Part shown: one piece after another, positions 17,350 through 25,400 of the stretch
Layout of the letters: every line of letters begins with the position of its first letter
Position numbering within the stretch: the stretch's first letter is position 1
DNA from: Streptomyces lunaelactis
Lineage (GTDB): Bacteria > Actinomycetota > Actinomycetes > Streptomycetales > Streptomycetaceae
Length of the DNA: 64,000 bases
Assembly: GCF_003054555.1 (NCBI RefSeq)
Contig: NZ_CP026304.1
Location: forward strand, 5,456,001 to 5,520,000
Direction of reading: 5' to 3'
The notes under the pieces: model-generated
Database searches by the model: none
Seen by the model: only the letters and a program-made list of their open reading frames with translations
Told to the model about the DNA's origin: nothing
Translations under genes and position numbers: made by a program

Positions 17350-18320
17350 CCCAGCTCGGCCCTCGCCTTGAGTGGCTCCCACCAGGACCGGTGATCGCAG
17401 TACCAGGCGACCGTGGCGGCCAGTCCGTCGGTGAAGGTGACCTGCGGGGCGTAGCCGAGGTGCTCACGGATCTTGCTGTCGTCCAGCGAGTAGCGCAGGT
17501 CGTGGCCCTTGCGGTCGCTCACGTACTCGACCCGGTCCCAGTCCGCGCCGACCGCGTCCAGCAGCAGGCCGGTGAGCTTGTGGTTGTTCACCTCGGTCCC
17601 GCCGCCGATGTTGTAGATCTCCCCGGCCTTGCCGCCGTGCAGGGCCAGCTCGATGCCTTGGCAGTGGTCGGAGACGTGCAGCCAGTCACGGATGTTCCGG
17701 CCGTCTCCGTACAGGGGGACCGTCTTCCCGTCGATCAGGTTGGTGATGAAGAGCGGGATGACCTTCTCCGGGAACTGATGCGGCCCGTAGTTGTTGGAGC
17801 ACCGGGTGACCACGACGTCCAAGCCGTGGGTGCGGTGGTAGGCGAGGGCGAGGAGGTCGGAGCCGGCCTTCGACGCGGAGTACGGGGAGTTCGGCGCAAG
17901 CGGCCACTCCTCGGTCCATGAGCCCTCGCTGATCGAGCCGTACACCTCGTCGGTGGAGACGTGAACGAAGCGGCCGACGCCGTGCCGGTGTGCCGCGTCC
18001 AGCAGCACCTGGGTCCCGGTCACATTGGTTTGGACGAACGGACCGGCACCCTCGATCGACCGGTCCACGTGCGACTCGGCCGCGAAATGCACCACCGCGT
18101 CCTGGCCCGCCATCACCTGGCCGACCACATCGGGATCGCAGATGTCGCCGCGGACAAAGCTGTAGCCCGGGTGTTCCACCACCGGTGCCAGATTGGCCTC
18201 GACCCCTGAGTAGGTGAGTTTGTCGAGAACCGTGATCCGCGCCGTCGGGTCAGAATTCAGCCGCCGGCGGACGTATTCCGAACCGATGAAGCCGGCTCCG
18301 CCGGTCACAAGGATGCGCAT
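17346..18320 (-). CDS. rfbB: dTDP-glucose 4,6-dehydratase
   Basis: Second step of dTDP-L-rhamnose synthesis. A 324-residue extended SDR with TGGAGFIGSEYVRR, HFAAESHVDRSI, the catalytic region STDEVYG and YSASKAGSD, and NNYGPHQFPEKVIPLF; full family length. It starts at ATG 18320 and is coupled to rfbD. The upstream gene on the same strand is the collagen-like gene, with a terminator between them, so rfbBD probably has its own promoter. Confidence 0.95.
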   Translation of the reverse strand: MRILVTGGAGFIGSEYVRRRLNSDPTARITVLDKLTYSGVEANLAPVVEHPGYSFVRGDICDPDVVGQVMAGQDAVVHFAAESHVDRSIEGAGPFVQTNVTGTQVLLDAAHRHGVGRFVHVSTDEVYGSISEGSWTEEWPLAPNSPYSASKAGSDLLALAYHRTHGLDVVVTRCSNNYGPHQFPEKVIPLFITNLIDGKTVPLYGDGRNIRDWLHVSDHCQGIELALHGGKAGEIYNIGGGTEVNNHKLTGLLLDAVGADWDRVEYVSDRKGHDLRYSLDDSKIREHLGYAPQVTFTDGLAATVAWYCDHRSWWEPLKARAELG

Positions 18321-18636
18321 GATTCTCCGATGCTGTGGCTGCCCGGCGTTCAGAACCGGGCCATCTGGTCACCCAGTACGTGCACCACTTACGCTACTCA
18401 GGGCCCCGGCATCTTCCCGGCAGGCAGGTCCGATTCGCGCTGGTCTTGTCAACTCCAGTTCTTTCCACCGTTGTTCATAACAATGGTGGGTCTCGGATCG
18501 TGAGTTGCACCGATGGCCGTGCGGCCCCCTCGCCGGAAACCGCGGACGGTGCCCCGAGGCCGAGGCCTCGGGACACCGTCAGTTATTCCCAGCGGAAGCG
18601 GGAGGCCGTTACCGGCCACCGCTCACATGGGAGTTA
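18321..18636. other. 316-bp spacer between rfbB and the collagen-like gene
   Basis: Holds the terminator of the collagen-like gene (18545-18580) and presumably the rfbBD promoter on the minus strand. No additional gene is visible. Confidence 0.45.
18545..18580 (-). terminator. Terminator of collagen-like gene
   Basis: GACGGTG-c-CCCGAGGC pairs with GCCTCGGG-a-CACCGTC: 15 pairs, one C-A mismatch, 4-nt loop. It lies 57 nt downstream of the gene's stop. Confidence 0.8.
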
Positions 18637-19713
18637 TTACGCGTCGTGGCAGATCACGAAGGAGTTGACCTCGCCGAGGGTGGTGGTGGCCTGCCATCCA
18701 TTGGCAGGGGGACCGCCGACCGGCGCACTCTGGCTGACGTTCACAGCGATGGCGCCGAACTGCGAGTATCCGCCGCCGGTGGCAATGTCGTCAGCGGCGC
18801 ACAGGGCAGTCGACTGGGCTCCCTGGGTGCCGGTCACGACGTACGTCTCGAGCGTGACTGCGCCCTGGGCGCCCTGGAAGCCCTGGGTGCCCTGCGGACC
18901 CGCCGCGCCCTGGAAGCCCTGCGTGCCGGTGTCACCCTGCGGACCCTGCGTACCGGTGTCACCCTGGACGCCCTGGAAGCCCTGGGGGCCGAGGTCTCCC
19001 TGGAAGCCCTGCGTACCGGTGTCGCCCTGGGCACCCTGCAGGCCCGTGTCACCCTGGGCGCCCTGGAAGCCCTGCGCGCCGAGGTCTCCCTGCGGACCCT
19101 GTGTACCGGTGTCGCCCTGGGCACCCTGCAGGCCCGCGTCACCCTGGAAGCCCTGGGGGCCGAGGTCTCCCTGCGGACCCTGTGTACCGGTGTCGCCCTG
19201 GGCACCCTGCAGGCCCGCGTCACCCTGGAAGCCCTGGGGGCCGAGGTCTCCCTGCGGACCCTGCGTACCGTCGTCACCCTGGGCACCCTGCGCGCCCGTG
19301 TCACCCTGGAAGCCCTGGGGGCCCTGGGCGCCCTGAGGGCCACCGAAGTCACCCTGGGGGCCCTGCGCACCCGTCGCACCCTGGGCGCCGTCCACGCCGT
19401 TCACGCCGTCCACACCCGGCACACCTTGCGGGCCCTGTGCGCCATCCACGCCCGGCACGCCCTGGGGGCCCTGCGGGCCTACCTTGCCCTTCGGTCCCTT
19501 CGGCCCCTGCGGGCCACGGTCGCCGCGGTCGCGGTCGGCGCTAGTGGCGCCGTTCGGGCCCGGCAGCGCCACACTTTGCTCGGTGCCGGACCTGTGGATC
19601 GCGTCGGCGATGGCTGCTGTGCTCGGGACAACATTGAGCACGACGGCAAGGGTGCCCGCCGAAACCAGCGTTGCGGTTTTCATGCGAGAACTTCGGATCG
19701 TTTTACGGCTCAC
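18637..19713 (-). CDS. Secreted collagen-like (Gly-X-Y repeat) surface protein
   Basis: A 358-residue protein: N-terminal signal or anchor segment (residues about 12-38), a long Gly-X-Y collagen-like region rich in GPQ, GFQ, GDT and GAQ triplets (residues about 70-285), and a C-terminal globular part with two cysteines (ALCAADDIATGGG, and FVICHDA at the end). The GTG at 19713 has GAGGAAGG 7 nt upstream, which decides the start. One extra Gly in GDFGGPQ breaks the triplet register once. No LPXTG-type anchor. It lies between the two halves of the rhamnose gene set on the same strand, so it may be a glycosylated surface fibre; bacterial collagens are often adhesins. Confidence 0.88.
   Translation of the reverse strand: MSRKTIRSSRMKTATLVSAGTLAVVLNVVPSTAAIADAIHRSGTEQSVALPGPNGATSADRDRGDRGPQGPKGPKGKVGPQGPQGVPGVDGAQGPQGVPGVDGVNGVDGAQGATGAQGPQGDFGGPQGAQGPQGFQGDTGAQGAQGDDGTQGPQGDLGPQGFQGDAGLQGAQGDTGTQGPQGDLGPQGFQGDAGLQGAQGDTGTQGPQGDLGAQGFQGAQGDTGLQGAQGDTGTQGFQGDLGPQGFQGVQGDTGTQGPQGDTGTQGFQGAAGPQGTQGFQGAQGAVTLETYVVTGTQGAQSTALCAADDIATGGGYSQFGAIAVNVSQSAPVGGPPANGWQATTTLGEVNSFVICHDA
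19081..19242. repeat. Two perfect 81-bp tandem repeats in the collagen-like gene
   Basis: An 81-bp unit starting GAGGTCTCCCTGCGGACC occurs at 19081 and again at 19162, and a diverging third copy starts at 19243. Each encodes 27 residues (nine Gly-X-Y triplets). The whole tract 18850-19480 is internally repetitive, a likely site of length variation. Confidence 0.85.
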
Positions 19714-20069
19714 CAGAGAACCTTCCTCACGGGACTTGGAGGGGGACCACACCGCAAGCGTGCGCACTCTTTAAGTGCGCCTTGATTCGCATGCGTGTCC
19801 GTCGCCCACGGCGACGGACAGAACCAGTCTTCACTCTCCGCGACCAAATGATCACAAATTGACCCGTGTCGCCGAGGAACATCACCCGAGCGGCCGCGAA
19901 ACCTCGCAGGCACCGTCATACACACCGACGGGTTGACGAGGCGGAACCGCCGGCCTCCTTTGCTCACGAACGGCTCACGAACGTCGAGCGCCGGCATGAA
20001 CGACAAGACCGCTGCGGCATGATCACGGCTCATGGAGGGGCGGCGCCATCGTGAGGCAGACCGGCTACC
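19714..20069. promoter_or_regulatory. 356-bp upstream region of the collagen-like gene with two stem-loops
   Basis: On the minus strand this is the 5' region of the collagen-like gene and lies after rfbC. It holds GCGCACT-(5 nt)-AGTGCGC (19762-19780) and TGTCCGTCGCC-cac-GGCGACGGACA (19796-19820), the second a perfect 11-bp stem. They could be rfbAC terminators or leader structures. No gene is seen. Confidence 0.5.
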
Positions 20070-20687
20070 TCAGGCGCGGACTCGCAGACTTCGACGATAG
20101 GCACCGCAGTCCTCGTAGGAGGGCAGCAGACCTTGCCGCTCGGCTTCCCTGAGCGTGGGCGCCGCAACGTCCTTCTCGGAGAGCCGCGGCGCGAGGTCCT
20201 CGGGCCATGCGATCGCCAGCGTCGGATCGAAAGGGTGAATCCCGTACTCGCGCTGCGGCGCGTATCCCTGCGAGCACAGATAGACGACGGTGGCGTGATC
20301 GTCCAGCGCCATGAACGCGTGGCCCAGTCCTTCCGAGAGGTAGACGCCGCGGTGGGCCGTGTCATCGAGCTGAACTGCCTCCCATGTGCCGAAGGTCGGG
20401 GAACCGGTGCGAATGTCGACCACTACGTCGAGGACGGCGCCGCTGACGCAGGTGACGTACTTGGCCTGGCCCGGCGGGACCGACGCATAGTGGATACCGC
20501 GAAGAGTGCCGCGCACGGAGCGAGAGCAGTTGGCCTGCCCGAGATGGAGCCCCTGGCCGGTGACATCACGGAACCGGTCACTCTTGAACCACTCGTGGAA
20601 GCGGCCCCTGCCGTCCGCGAAGACCTCGGGTGTGTCCACCCAGGCCCCTTCGATGCCCAGCGGTCTCACGTGCTCGCGTCCTCTCAT
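20070..20687 (-). CDS. rfbC: dTDP-4-dehydrorhamnose 3,5-epimerase
   Basis: Third step of dTDP-L-rhamnose synthesis, a cupin-fold double epimerase of about 205 residues. Conserved features: FADGRGRFHEWF, QANCSRSVRGTLRGIHY with the catalytic His, the Asp/Tyr region SEGLGHAFMALDD, and YGIHPFDPTLAIAWP. Start uncertain: ATG 20687 as given, or GTG 20669, which has GAGAGG 10 nt upstream and gives the more usual VRPLGIEGAW beginning. It follows rfbA by about 40 nt, same operon. Confidence 0.92.
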   Translation of the reverse strand: MRGREHVRPLGIEGAWVDTPEVFADGRGRFHEWFKSDRFRDVTGQGLHLGQANCSRSVRGTLRGIHYASVPPGQAKYVTCVSGAVLDVVVDIRTGSPTFGTWEAVQLDDTAHRGVYLSEGLGHAFMALDDHATVVYLCSQGYAPQREYGIHPFDPTLAIAWPEDLAPRLSEKDVAAPTLREAERQGLLPSYEDCGAYRRSLRVRA

Positions 20688-20728
20688 ACGTAGCAACGGC
20701 CCTGCGCTTCCCTCACCCGTTCGAACGG

Positions 20729-21673
20729 CTACACGGGAGCGCCCGGTCCTGTTCGCAGCAGGCCCTCCCGAAGCGGTCCGCTTCCCCTTTGGCGCATGAC
20801 GGCATGTCGGGAGTCTTCCAGCAGCGCCATCAGATAGTGGCCGTACCCGCTCTTGAGCAGCGGCTGGGCCAGAGCCCGGAGCCGGTCGTCGTCGATCAGG
20901 CCGGCCCGCCAGACCGCCTCCTCGATGCAGCCGATCTTGAAGCCCTGGCGCTCCTCGATCACCCGGACGAACTCTGACGCCTGAACCATGGAGCCGAAGG
21001 TTCCGGTGTCCAGCCAGGCGGTGCCTCGGTCGAGCCGGGTGACGTGCAGCGCGCCGGACTCCAGATAGACGCGGTTGACGTCAGTGATCTCCAACTCGCC
21101 ACGGGCACTGGGCCGTAGGTCTCGGGCGATGTCCACGACGTGGTTGTCGTAGAAGTACAGTCCGGGCACGGCGTACCGGGACCTCGGCAGGGCCGGTTTC
21201 TCCTCGATGGACAGCGCCTGGCCCAGCTCGTCGAACTCCACCACGCCGTAGGCCGCGGGGTTGGCAACCTGATAGGCGAATACCCTGCCGCCCTTCATGT
21301 CGTCGTGGTTGGCCAGCCGTGTACCGAGGCCGCTGCCGTGGAAGATGTTGTCGCCCAGGATCAGGGCGACCGACTCGCCGCCGATGAAGTCGGCGCCCAG
21401 CACGAAAGCTTGAGCGATTCCCTCCGGGTGCTCCTGTGTGGCGTATTCCAGCCGCAGGCCCAGTTGATTGCCGTCGCCGAGCAGTCGACGGAACTGGTGC
21501 TGGTCCTCAGGGGTGGTGATGATCAGGATCTCTCTGACGCCGGCCATCACCAGCGTGGAAAGCGGGTAATAGACCATGGGCTTGTCGAAGACCGGCAGCA
21601 GTTGCTTGGACACCGAGCGCGTCAACGGCCACAGTCGCGAGCCGGTGCCGCCGGCCAGCAGGATTCCTCGCAT
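20729..21673 (-). CDS. rfbA: Glucose-1-phosphate thymidylyltransferase
   Basis: First step of dTDP-L-rhamnose synthesis: Glc-1-P + dTTP to dTDP-glucose. A 314-residue nucleotidyltransferase with [43 protein letters not shown], and [14 protein letters not shown]. Starts at ATG 21673. It heads the minus-strand series rfbA-rfbC-(collagen-like)-rfbB-rfbD. Confidence 0.95.
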   Translation of the reverse strand: MRGILLAGGTGSRLWPLTRSVSKQLLPVFDKPMVYYPLSTLVMAGVREILIITTPEDQHQFRRLLGDGNQLGLRLEYATQEHPEGIAQAFVLGADFIGGESVALILGDNIFHGSGLGTRLANHDDMKGGRVFAYQVANPAAYGVVEFDELGQALSIEEKPALPRSRYAVPGLYFYDNHVVDIARDLRPSARGELEITDVNRVYLESGALHVTRLDRGTAWLDTGTFGSMVQASEFVRVIEERQGFKIGCIEEAVWRAGLIDDDRLRALAQPLLKSGYGHYLMALLEDSRHAVMRQRGSGPLREGLLRTGPGAPV

Positions 21674-21821
21674 GGCATCACCATAGGTGAATCACCGATG
21701 AATACGGCGGCTCTGACTCGGAGAGCCGTAGCGTGTGCAGCCGTGAGCCCGGCGCGCATCCGTCGGGATAATCATTTCTTTGGTCGTGATACCGCACGTT
21801 TACCTACGAGTTGGCCTCACC

Positions 21822-21841
21822 ATTCCCGCCAGGGCGGGAAT
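21822..21841. repeat. Perfect 9-bp palindrome upstream of rfbA
   Basis: ATTCCCGCC-ag-GGCGGGAAT in the divergent gap between rfbA and the small gene at 21891. Could be an operator or a hairpin; only one copy in the window. Confidence 0.4.
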
Positions 21842-21890
21842 ACCGACGCCAGTTGAGTGTCCGTCGGCACGCGAAATCGTTTCGTCCATC

Positions 21891-22286
21891 GTGAGTTCTT
21901 CCAATCCGCCGCCGCTCACTCCTGGCGGCTCGAACCCCCTGTCCACACCGGCTTCCGCTGCGGCTGCCGGCGGCTCCCAGCCGTACCCGCGGACTTCGGG
22001 CAGACCGTACGGCCCGGGTGAGTTTGCACAGACACCGCTGTACGCGCAGCTCGTAGCCGAGTGGCGGGCGCGCGGAGCAATGCTGCCGGGCGCTCGCGAC
22101 CTGCAGTGGGACAGGCTCGCCTCCGGCAGAGCTTTTGAGGAGGACACCCAGCGGACGGTGCGCATGCTGCGACTTGAGCGGGATCCCGCACCCGCACCAC
22201 CCGCCGGGGTGGAGGCGGGAGCGGAAGCGGTCATGAGAGGACGACAGGCCCCGTCCGCCGGCGGACGTCTCCCGCGACCTCGGTAG
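21891..22286 (+). CDS. Small hypothetical protein
   Basis: About 131 residues from a GTG at 21891 (start weakly supported, no clear Shine-Dalgarno). The first half is low-complexity Pro/Ser/Gly. The middle carries a conserved-looking helical segment (TPLYAQLVAEWRARG, then MLPGARDLQWDRLAS) that I associate with small streptomycete proteins of unknown function. It ends 28 nt from the converging VKOR gene. No membrane or secretion signal. Confidence 0.5.
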   Translation: MSSSNPPPLTPGGSNPLSTPASAAAAGGSQPYPRTSGRPYGPGEFAQTPLYAQLVAEWRARGAMLPGARDLQWDRLASGRAFEEDTQRTVRMLRLERDPAPAPPAGVEAGAEAVMRGRQAPSAGGRLPRPR

Positions 22287-22314
22287 GCAGCCGTGCCCGC
22301 CGTTGCAGCGAGCG

Positions 22315-22965
22315 TCAGCTCGTCCAGAAGGCCCACCAGCGCGTCATGATCAGCATGCCGATGATCCCCGTCCACAGCACCGGCGGTACCCAGCCGAACT
22401 CGCGCAGGCCGCTGCGCAGGCCCGCCGGAGCCGGCAGCATCCGGTGCCCGACGGTGTGACGGGTCACGTAGCAGAAGAGCAGGATCGTGGCGGCCCAGGC
22501 CAGCGAGCACCAGAGACACAGCGCGTTGATGCGGTACAGCGACTGGAACTGGAGCCAGGTGCAGAACGCGACGCCGAAGAGCGCGCCGGCGTTGAAGGTG
22601 AGCCAGAACCAGCGGCGGTAGCGGGCGCCCGCCAGGAGCCCGGCGCCGACGCCGATCACGACGGCGTACGAGATGAGGCCCAGCATCGGATTGGGGAAGC
22701 CGAAGGCCGCGGCCTGGTCGCTCTTCATGATGTTGCCGCAGGACACGACCGGGTTGAGGCTGCAACCCGGCGTGAAGTCCGGGTCCTCGAGCAGCCTGAA
22801 CTTGTCGATCGTGATGACCCATGAGGCGAGCAGTCCCGCCGCGCCCGTGACGACCAGCAGCCAGGCGAAGCCACGGCTTCCACCGACGGCACCTGACGGT
22901 GCGTCGTCCGGCGCCGTCGCCGGGCGCGGGACGTGTCGCCTCCTTGTTCGTGTCTCCATGACCAT
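22315..22965 (-). CDS. Vitamin K epoxide reductase (VKOR) family membrane protein
   Basis: A 216-residue, four- to five-helix membrane protein. In VKOR homologues a quinone-linked CxxC pair recycles extracytoplasmic disulfide-forming thioredoxins. Both cysteine pairs are present: the loop pair in FTPGCSLNPVVSCGNIM and the active-site CLWC in NALCLWCSLAWA. Start ATG 22965 (MVMETRTRRR) has GAGGGA 9 nt upstream. Exported disulfide proteins are plentiful here (chaplins, protease, DUF4360), but no DsbA partner is adjacent. Confidence 0.88.
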   Translation of the reverse strand: MVMETRTRRRHVPRPATAPDDAPSGAVGGSRGFAWLLVVTGAAGLLASWVITIDKFRLLEDPDFTPGCSLNPVVSCGNIMKSDQAAAFGFPNPMLGLISYAVVIGVGAGLLAGARYRRWFWLTFNAGALFGVAFCTWLQFQSLYRINALCLWCSLAWAATILLFCYVTRHTVGHRMLPAPAGLRSGLREFGWVPPVLWTGIIGMLIMTRWWAFWTS

Positions 22966-23340
22966 GTCGCTGCGTCCCTCTCCTGACAGTCCGAAAGATC
23001 GTTCCGACGGGCCGCCGCCCACCTGAGCCGATGCGCACACGCAGTAATCACCGCCTCGTCCAGCGCGACGGATCGTCAGATTCCGATTAGCGTCGCCGGT
23101 GTCCCAGACCCTTGTATCGAGGAGCTCGATCATGAAGCTGACGCTTCGCCACCCGGCGGCCGCCGCCGCCAGGAACACCGGGATAACACTCAAGCTCGCC
23201 GGGGCCACCCGGGCGGTCGCGCACCCCGCGGTCTCCTGCTCGGCGGGCGCATCCCCCTACCTTTGATCCGCACGGCGTAACCAAGGCCCGGCAGGCTGCC
23301 GTACCACCGCCCGCCGGGCCTTTTGGCGTGTGCGGCCGCC
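22966..23340. other. 375-bp spacer between VKOR and DUF5949-like genes
   Basis: Carries the terminator of the downstream-strand neighbour (23283-23322) and the VKOR promoter region. I checked 23225-23285 for a tRNA cloverleaf and found none. Confidence 0.4.
23283..23322 (-). terminator. Terminator of the gene at 23341-23844
   Basis: AAGGCCCGGC pairs with GCCGGGCCTT (10 bp) over a 20-nt loop; the A-run on the left becomes a T-run on the minus strand, the right polarity for the gene ending at 23341. Confidence 0.75.
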
Positions 23341-23844
23341 TCACCCCCGCAGCTGACGCACCGGCAGCAAGCAGTGCGCCGCCGTCGACAGCATCGCCTC
23401 GTCGCCCGCGAAATCCCGTAGCTCCTCCTCCGTGACCGGCGCCCCGGGAGCCGCCTGTGGCCACGCGCGGGTGGCGAAGAGGAAGTAGACATGGCCCCGC
23501 TCCCGCACCGCGGCCAGCCACTCCGGCGGCACCGTGCACTGGGCGGTGAGATGAGGCATCGTCAGGACTGCTTGGCCCGCCTCGACAAGGAGCGTGACGG
23601 GGAGTCCGTCGACCTGGGCGGCGTCCACGTACTCGGTTCCGACCGGCAGGCCGATGTCGGCGAGCAGCTTCCGGGCGGCGGCCTCCACCCCTTCGGGGCC
23701 GCCGTCGCCGTCCCCGAGCGAGTACGCCAGCAGAAACGGCATGTCGCGCTCGTCGTCGGGATGTTCGCCACTCCAGGCGATGACGACGAGAGTGCCCAAT
23801 TGGGCCGGGCGGAAGGCGCGCACAGCGCCGGAGATTGAGGTCAT
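23341..23844 (-). CDS. DUF5949-like cytoplasmic protein
   Basis: A 167-residue soluble protein resembling the Streptomyces-restricted DUF5949 group: FRPAQLGTLVVIAWSGE near the N-terminus, PFLLAYSLGDGDGG, and a C-terminal DEAMLSTAAHCLLPVR. No catalytic motif is visible and the function is unknown. Single gene with its own terminator. Confidence 0.65.
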   Translation of the reverse strand: MTSISGAVRAFRPAQLGTLVVIAWSGEHPDDERDMPFLLAYSLGDGDGGPEGVEAAARKLLADIGLPVGTEYVDAAQVDGLPVTLLVEAGQAVLTMPHLTAQCTVPPEWLAAVRERGHVYFLFATRAWPQAAPGAPVTEEELRDFAGDEAMLSTAAHCLLPVRQLRG

Positions 23845-24094
23845 CGTCGGACCTTAGCGACTTACCGGGACCATCCGGGTGTCCGTGTCACCTGCGCGGG
23901 GGAGCCCCGCCGCCGATTACCCCGAAGGTGTCCCTGTCGCTCGCGCGTACGCACCCGCGCGGCGGACCGGCAGGCGACAAGTGGGCCGGCCCTGCGGAAC
24001 CCCCGTTCCGGCAGACCGGCCCGGCACCGCACCAGCGGCGTCGCCCGTCCGGCGCAACCCCGGAATACTCCGTCGGGTGATTCGCTGCCCGCGC

Positions 24095-24383
24095 TCAGGA
24101 ACCCAAGGGAAGTCCGCCGAGGAGCCGGCCCGGGGGCGCCCCCCTCGGCCTTGCTCAGGTTGCCGGTGGCGTCCTGGGCGATGCTGAGCGGCAGGCCCTC
24201 CGTCCCCTCGCCCAGCGCCTCGTTCGCAAGCGGCTCCGCGGCGGTATTGGTCTGCTGCACTACGGTCTCGACCGTCCCGTTGAGGCTGGTCGGGGCGAGG
24301 TCGGAAGCGGCGAAGGCCGGGGCGGCGCCACCCGCGGCCGCCAGGGAACCGGCTACGACCGCAGCGACCTTCATGGGCTTCAT
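24095..24383 (-). pseudogene. Frameshifted small secreted protein gene
   Basis: Starts ATG 24383 (MKPMKVAAVVAG) with GGAGAG 8 nt upstream; signal peptide to about residue 26 (PAFAAS), then SLNGTVETVVQQTNTAAEPL. Within a C/G homopolymer tract near 24130-24145 the frame slips: removing one base gives a natural ending LLGGLPLGS and a stop at 24095-24097, for about 95 residues. As written, the frame runs on into Arg-rich nonsense to 23862. Either a sequencing slip or a true frameshift. Small secreted proteins of this kind occur in streptomycetes; the function is unknown. It is adjacent to the chaplin island. Confidence 0.6.
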
Positions 24384-24616
24384 CAGTGAATCTCTCCTTC
24401 GGCGACGCGTGTCACGCGCGCAAGTGACCTGCATTTCGGGCATATTGCGGATGCTCGTGAATGCCTGCCCTCATGGCTTCCTCTTCGCCTGACGATCCGT
24501 CACCACGTGAGAAACTCCGAAGCCCGGGGACTCCTGCTATTGCCACCCGAATGAAGCGTCCCGCGACGGCGTGCAGCCCCAGCCATTCGAGGCAGCACGC
24601 GCCGGACAAAACGAAA

Positions 24617-24650
24617 GGCTGCTCTCCCCGCCGTGGCGGGGAGAGCAGCC
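24617..24650 (-). terminator. Terminator of the chaplin gene at 24672
   Basis: GGCTGCTCTCCCCGCC-gt-GGCGGGGAGAGCAGCC, a near-perfect 16-bp hairpin, followed on the minus strand by TTTCGTTTT. Confidence 0.9.
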
Positions 24651-24671
24651 AGGGAAACGCCGTACGAGCGG

Positions 24672-24911
24672 TCAGTCGTTGACGCAGCCGTTGCCGAGGG
24701 CCGGGTTCAGCAGACCGATGGCGCTGACGGTGTTGCCGCAGACGCTGGCCGGCAGGTGGATGGGAGCCTGGACGGCGTTGCCCGAGAGGACACCCGGCGA
24801 CCCCGTCGCAGATCCCGCGGCACCGCTGTCGGCGGTGGCGATTCCAGTGGTGCCCGCGACAGCGGCGGCAGCGAGGGTGGACAGGAAAAGAGCTTTCGCG
24901 GTACGCGACAT
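24672..24911 (-). CDS. Short chaplin
   Basis: A 79-residue secreted, amyloid-forming surface protein of aerial hyphae. Signal peptide to about residue 30 (MSRTAKALFLSTLAAAAVAG, cut near ATA-DSG), then the chaplin domain: [37 protein letters not shown] with both conserved cysteines. Start ATG 24911; an in-frame ATG further up is less likely because AAGGAG lies just before 24911. Confidence 0.93.
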   Translation of the reverse strand: MSRTAKALFLSTLAAAAVAGTTGIATADSGAAGSATGSPGVLSGNAVQAPIHLPASVCGNTVSAIGLLNPALGNGCVND

Positions 24912-25034
24912 GGAGAAGCACTCCTTGGTCAAATGTTCAGTTGCCGTGCGTGACTGCCCGGTCCATGGTTCAACGGCAGCATGGCCGTCAGGTTGTGCGG
25001 CCGAAGGAGTGAAAGCCGGTCAGCCGATACGAAT

Positions 25035-25071
25035 GCCGGCATCCGCCGGCGGGGCACTGGCGGATGCCGGC
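25035..25071 (-). terminator. Terminator after the chaplin remnant
   Basis: GCCGGCATCCGCC-(11 nt)-GGCGGATGCCGGC, a perfect 13-bp stem just past the stop of the degenerate chaplin. Confidence 0.75.
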
Positions 25072-25076
25072 GTCCA

Positions 25077-25190
25077 TCATTCGTTGCTGCAGGCGTTGCC
25101 GAACGCCGGATTCAGCAGGGCAAGACGTCGACGGTGCTGCCGCACACGTTCGCCGGGACGTGGACCGGGACCACATCATTTCTTCCTTCC
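25077..25190 (-). pseudogene. Degenerate chaplin (3' half, frameshifted)
   Basis: On the minus strand, NDVVPVHVPANVCGSTVDV then, after one missing base near 25125, ALLNPAFGNACSNE and a TGA at 25077-25079. Both halves are textbook chaplin sequence, but the signal peptide and the SPGVLSGN segment are gone. A 1-nt deletion plus 5' truncation makes this a clear chaplin remnant. It keeps its own downstream hairpin. Confidence 0.8.
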
Positions 25191-25400
25191 GGGTTACCTA
25201 TGAGGCACAACCGTCAACGAGAGCACGCGACCTCCGGATACGAATTCAAGGGGGGCTGGGTGCTGCCTTCCGCCGCGGTTTCTCGTGTGCCGTGTCCGCT
25301 GACGCGGTGAATGCCCTTCCCCCACCCGAGCCAGTACGCGAGCGGAGATCTGCGGGTGCCGCCGCAATCGCTGACGCACGGCCTTCGTCCGGCGGCGCTA

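Noticed and set aside
18840..19480. Regular repeats that at first look like a CRISPR array
   Set aside because: The repeats are contiguous, in frame, and encode Gly-X-Y collagen triplets; there are no spacers or cas genes.
20070..21673. Assignment of the dTDP-sugar genes to an antibiotic biosynthetic cluster
   Set aside because: Only the four rhamnose steps are present; no polyketide, peptide or further deoxysugar-tailoring genes lie in the window.
21822..21841. ATTCCCGCC palindrome as a CRISPR or attachment-site relic
   Set aside because: Single copy, no integrase or cas gene nearby; best left as an unassigned dyad.
23225..23285. Possible tRNA near a GC-rich segment
   Set aside because: No acceptor stem or T-loop could be folded; the structure there is a terminator hairpin further on.
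24988..25179. A 63-codon minus-strand frame starting with MMWSRS
   Set aside because: It reads the degenerate chaplin in the wrong frame; the true signal is the chaplin remnant at 25077-25190.
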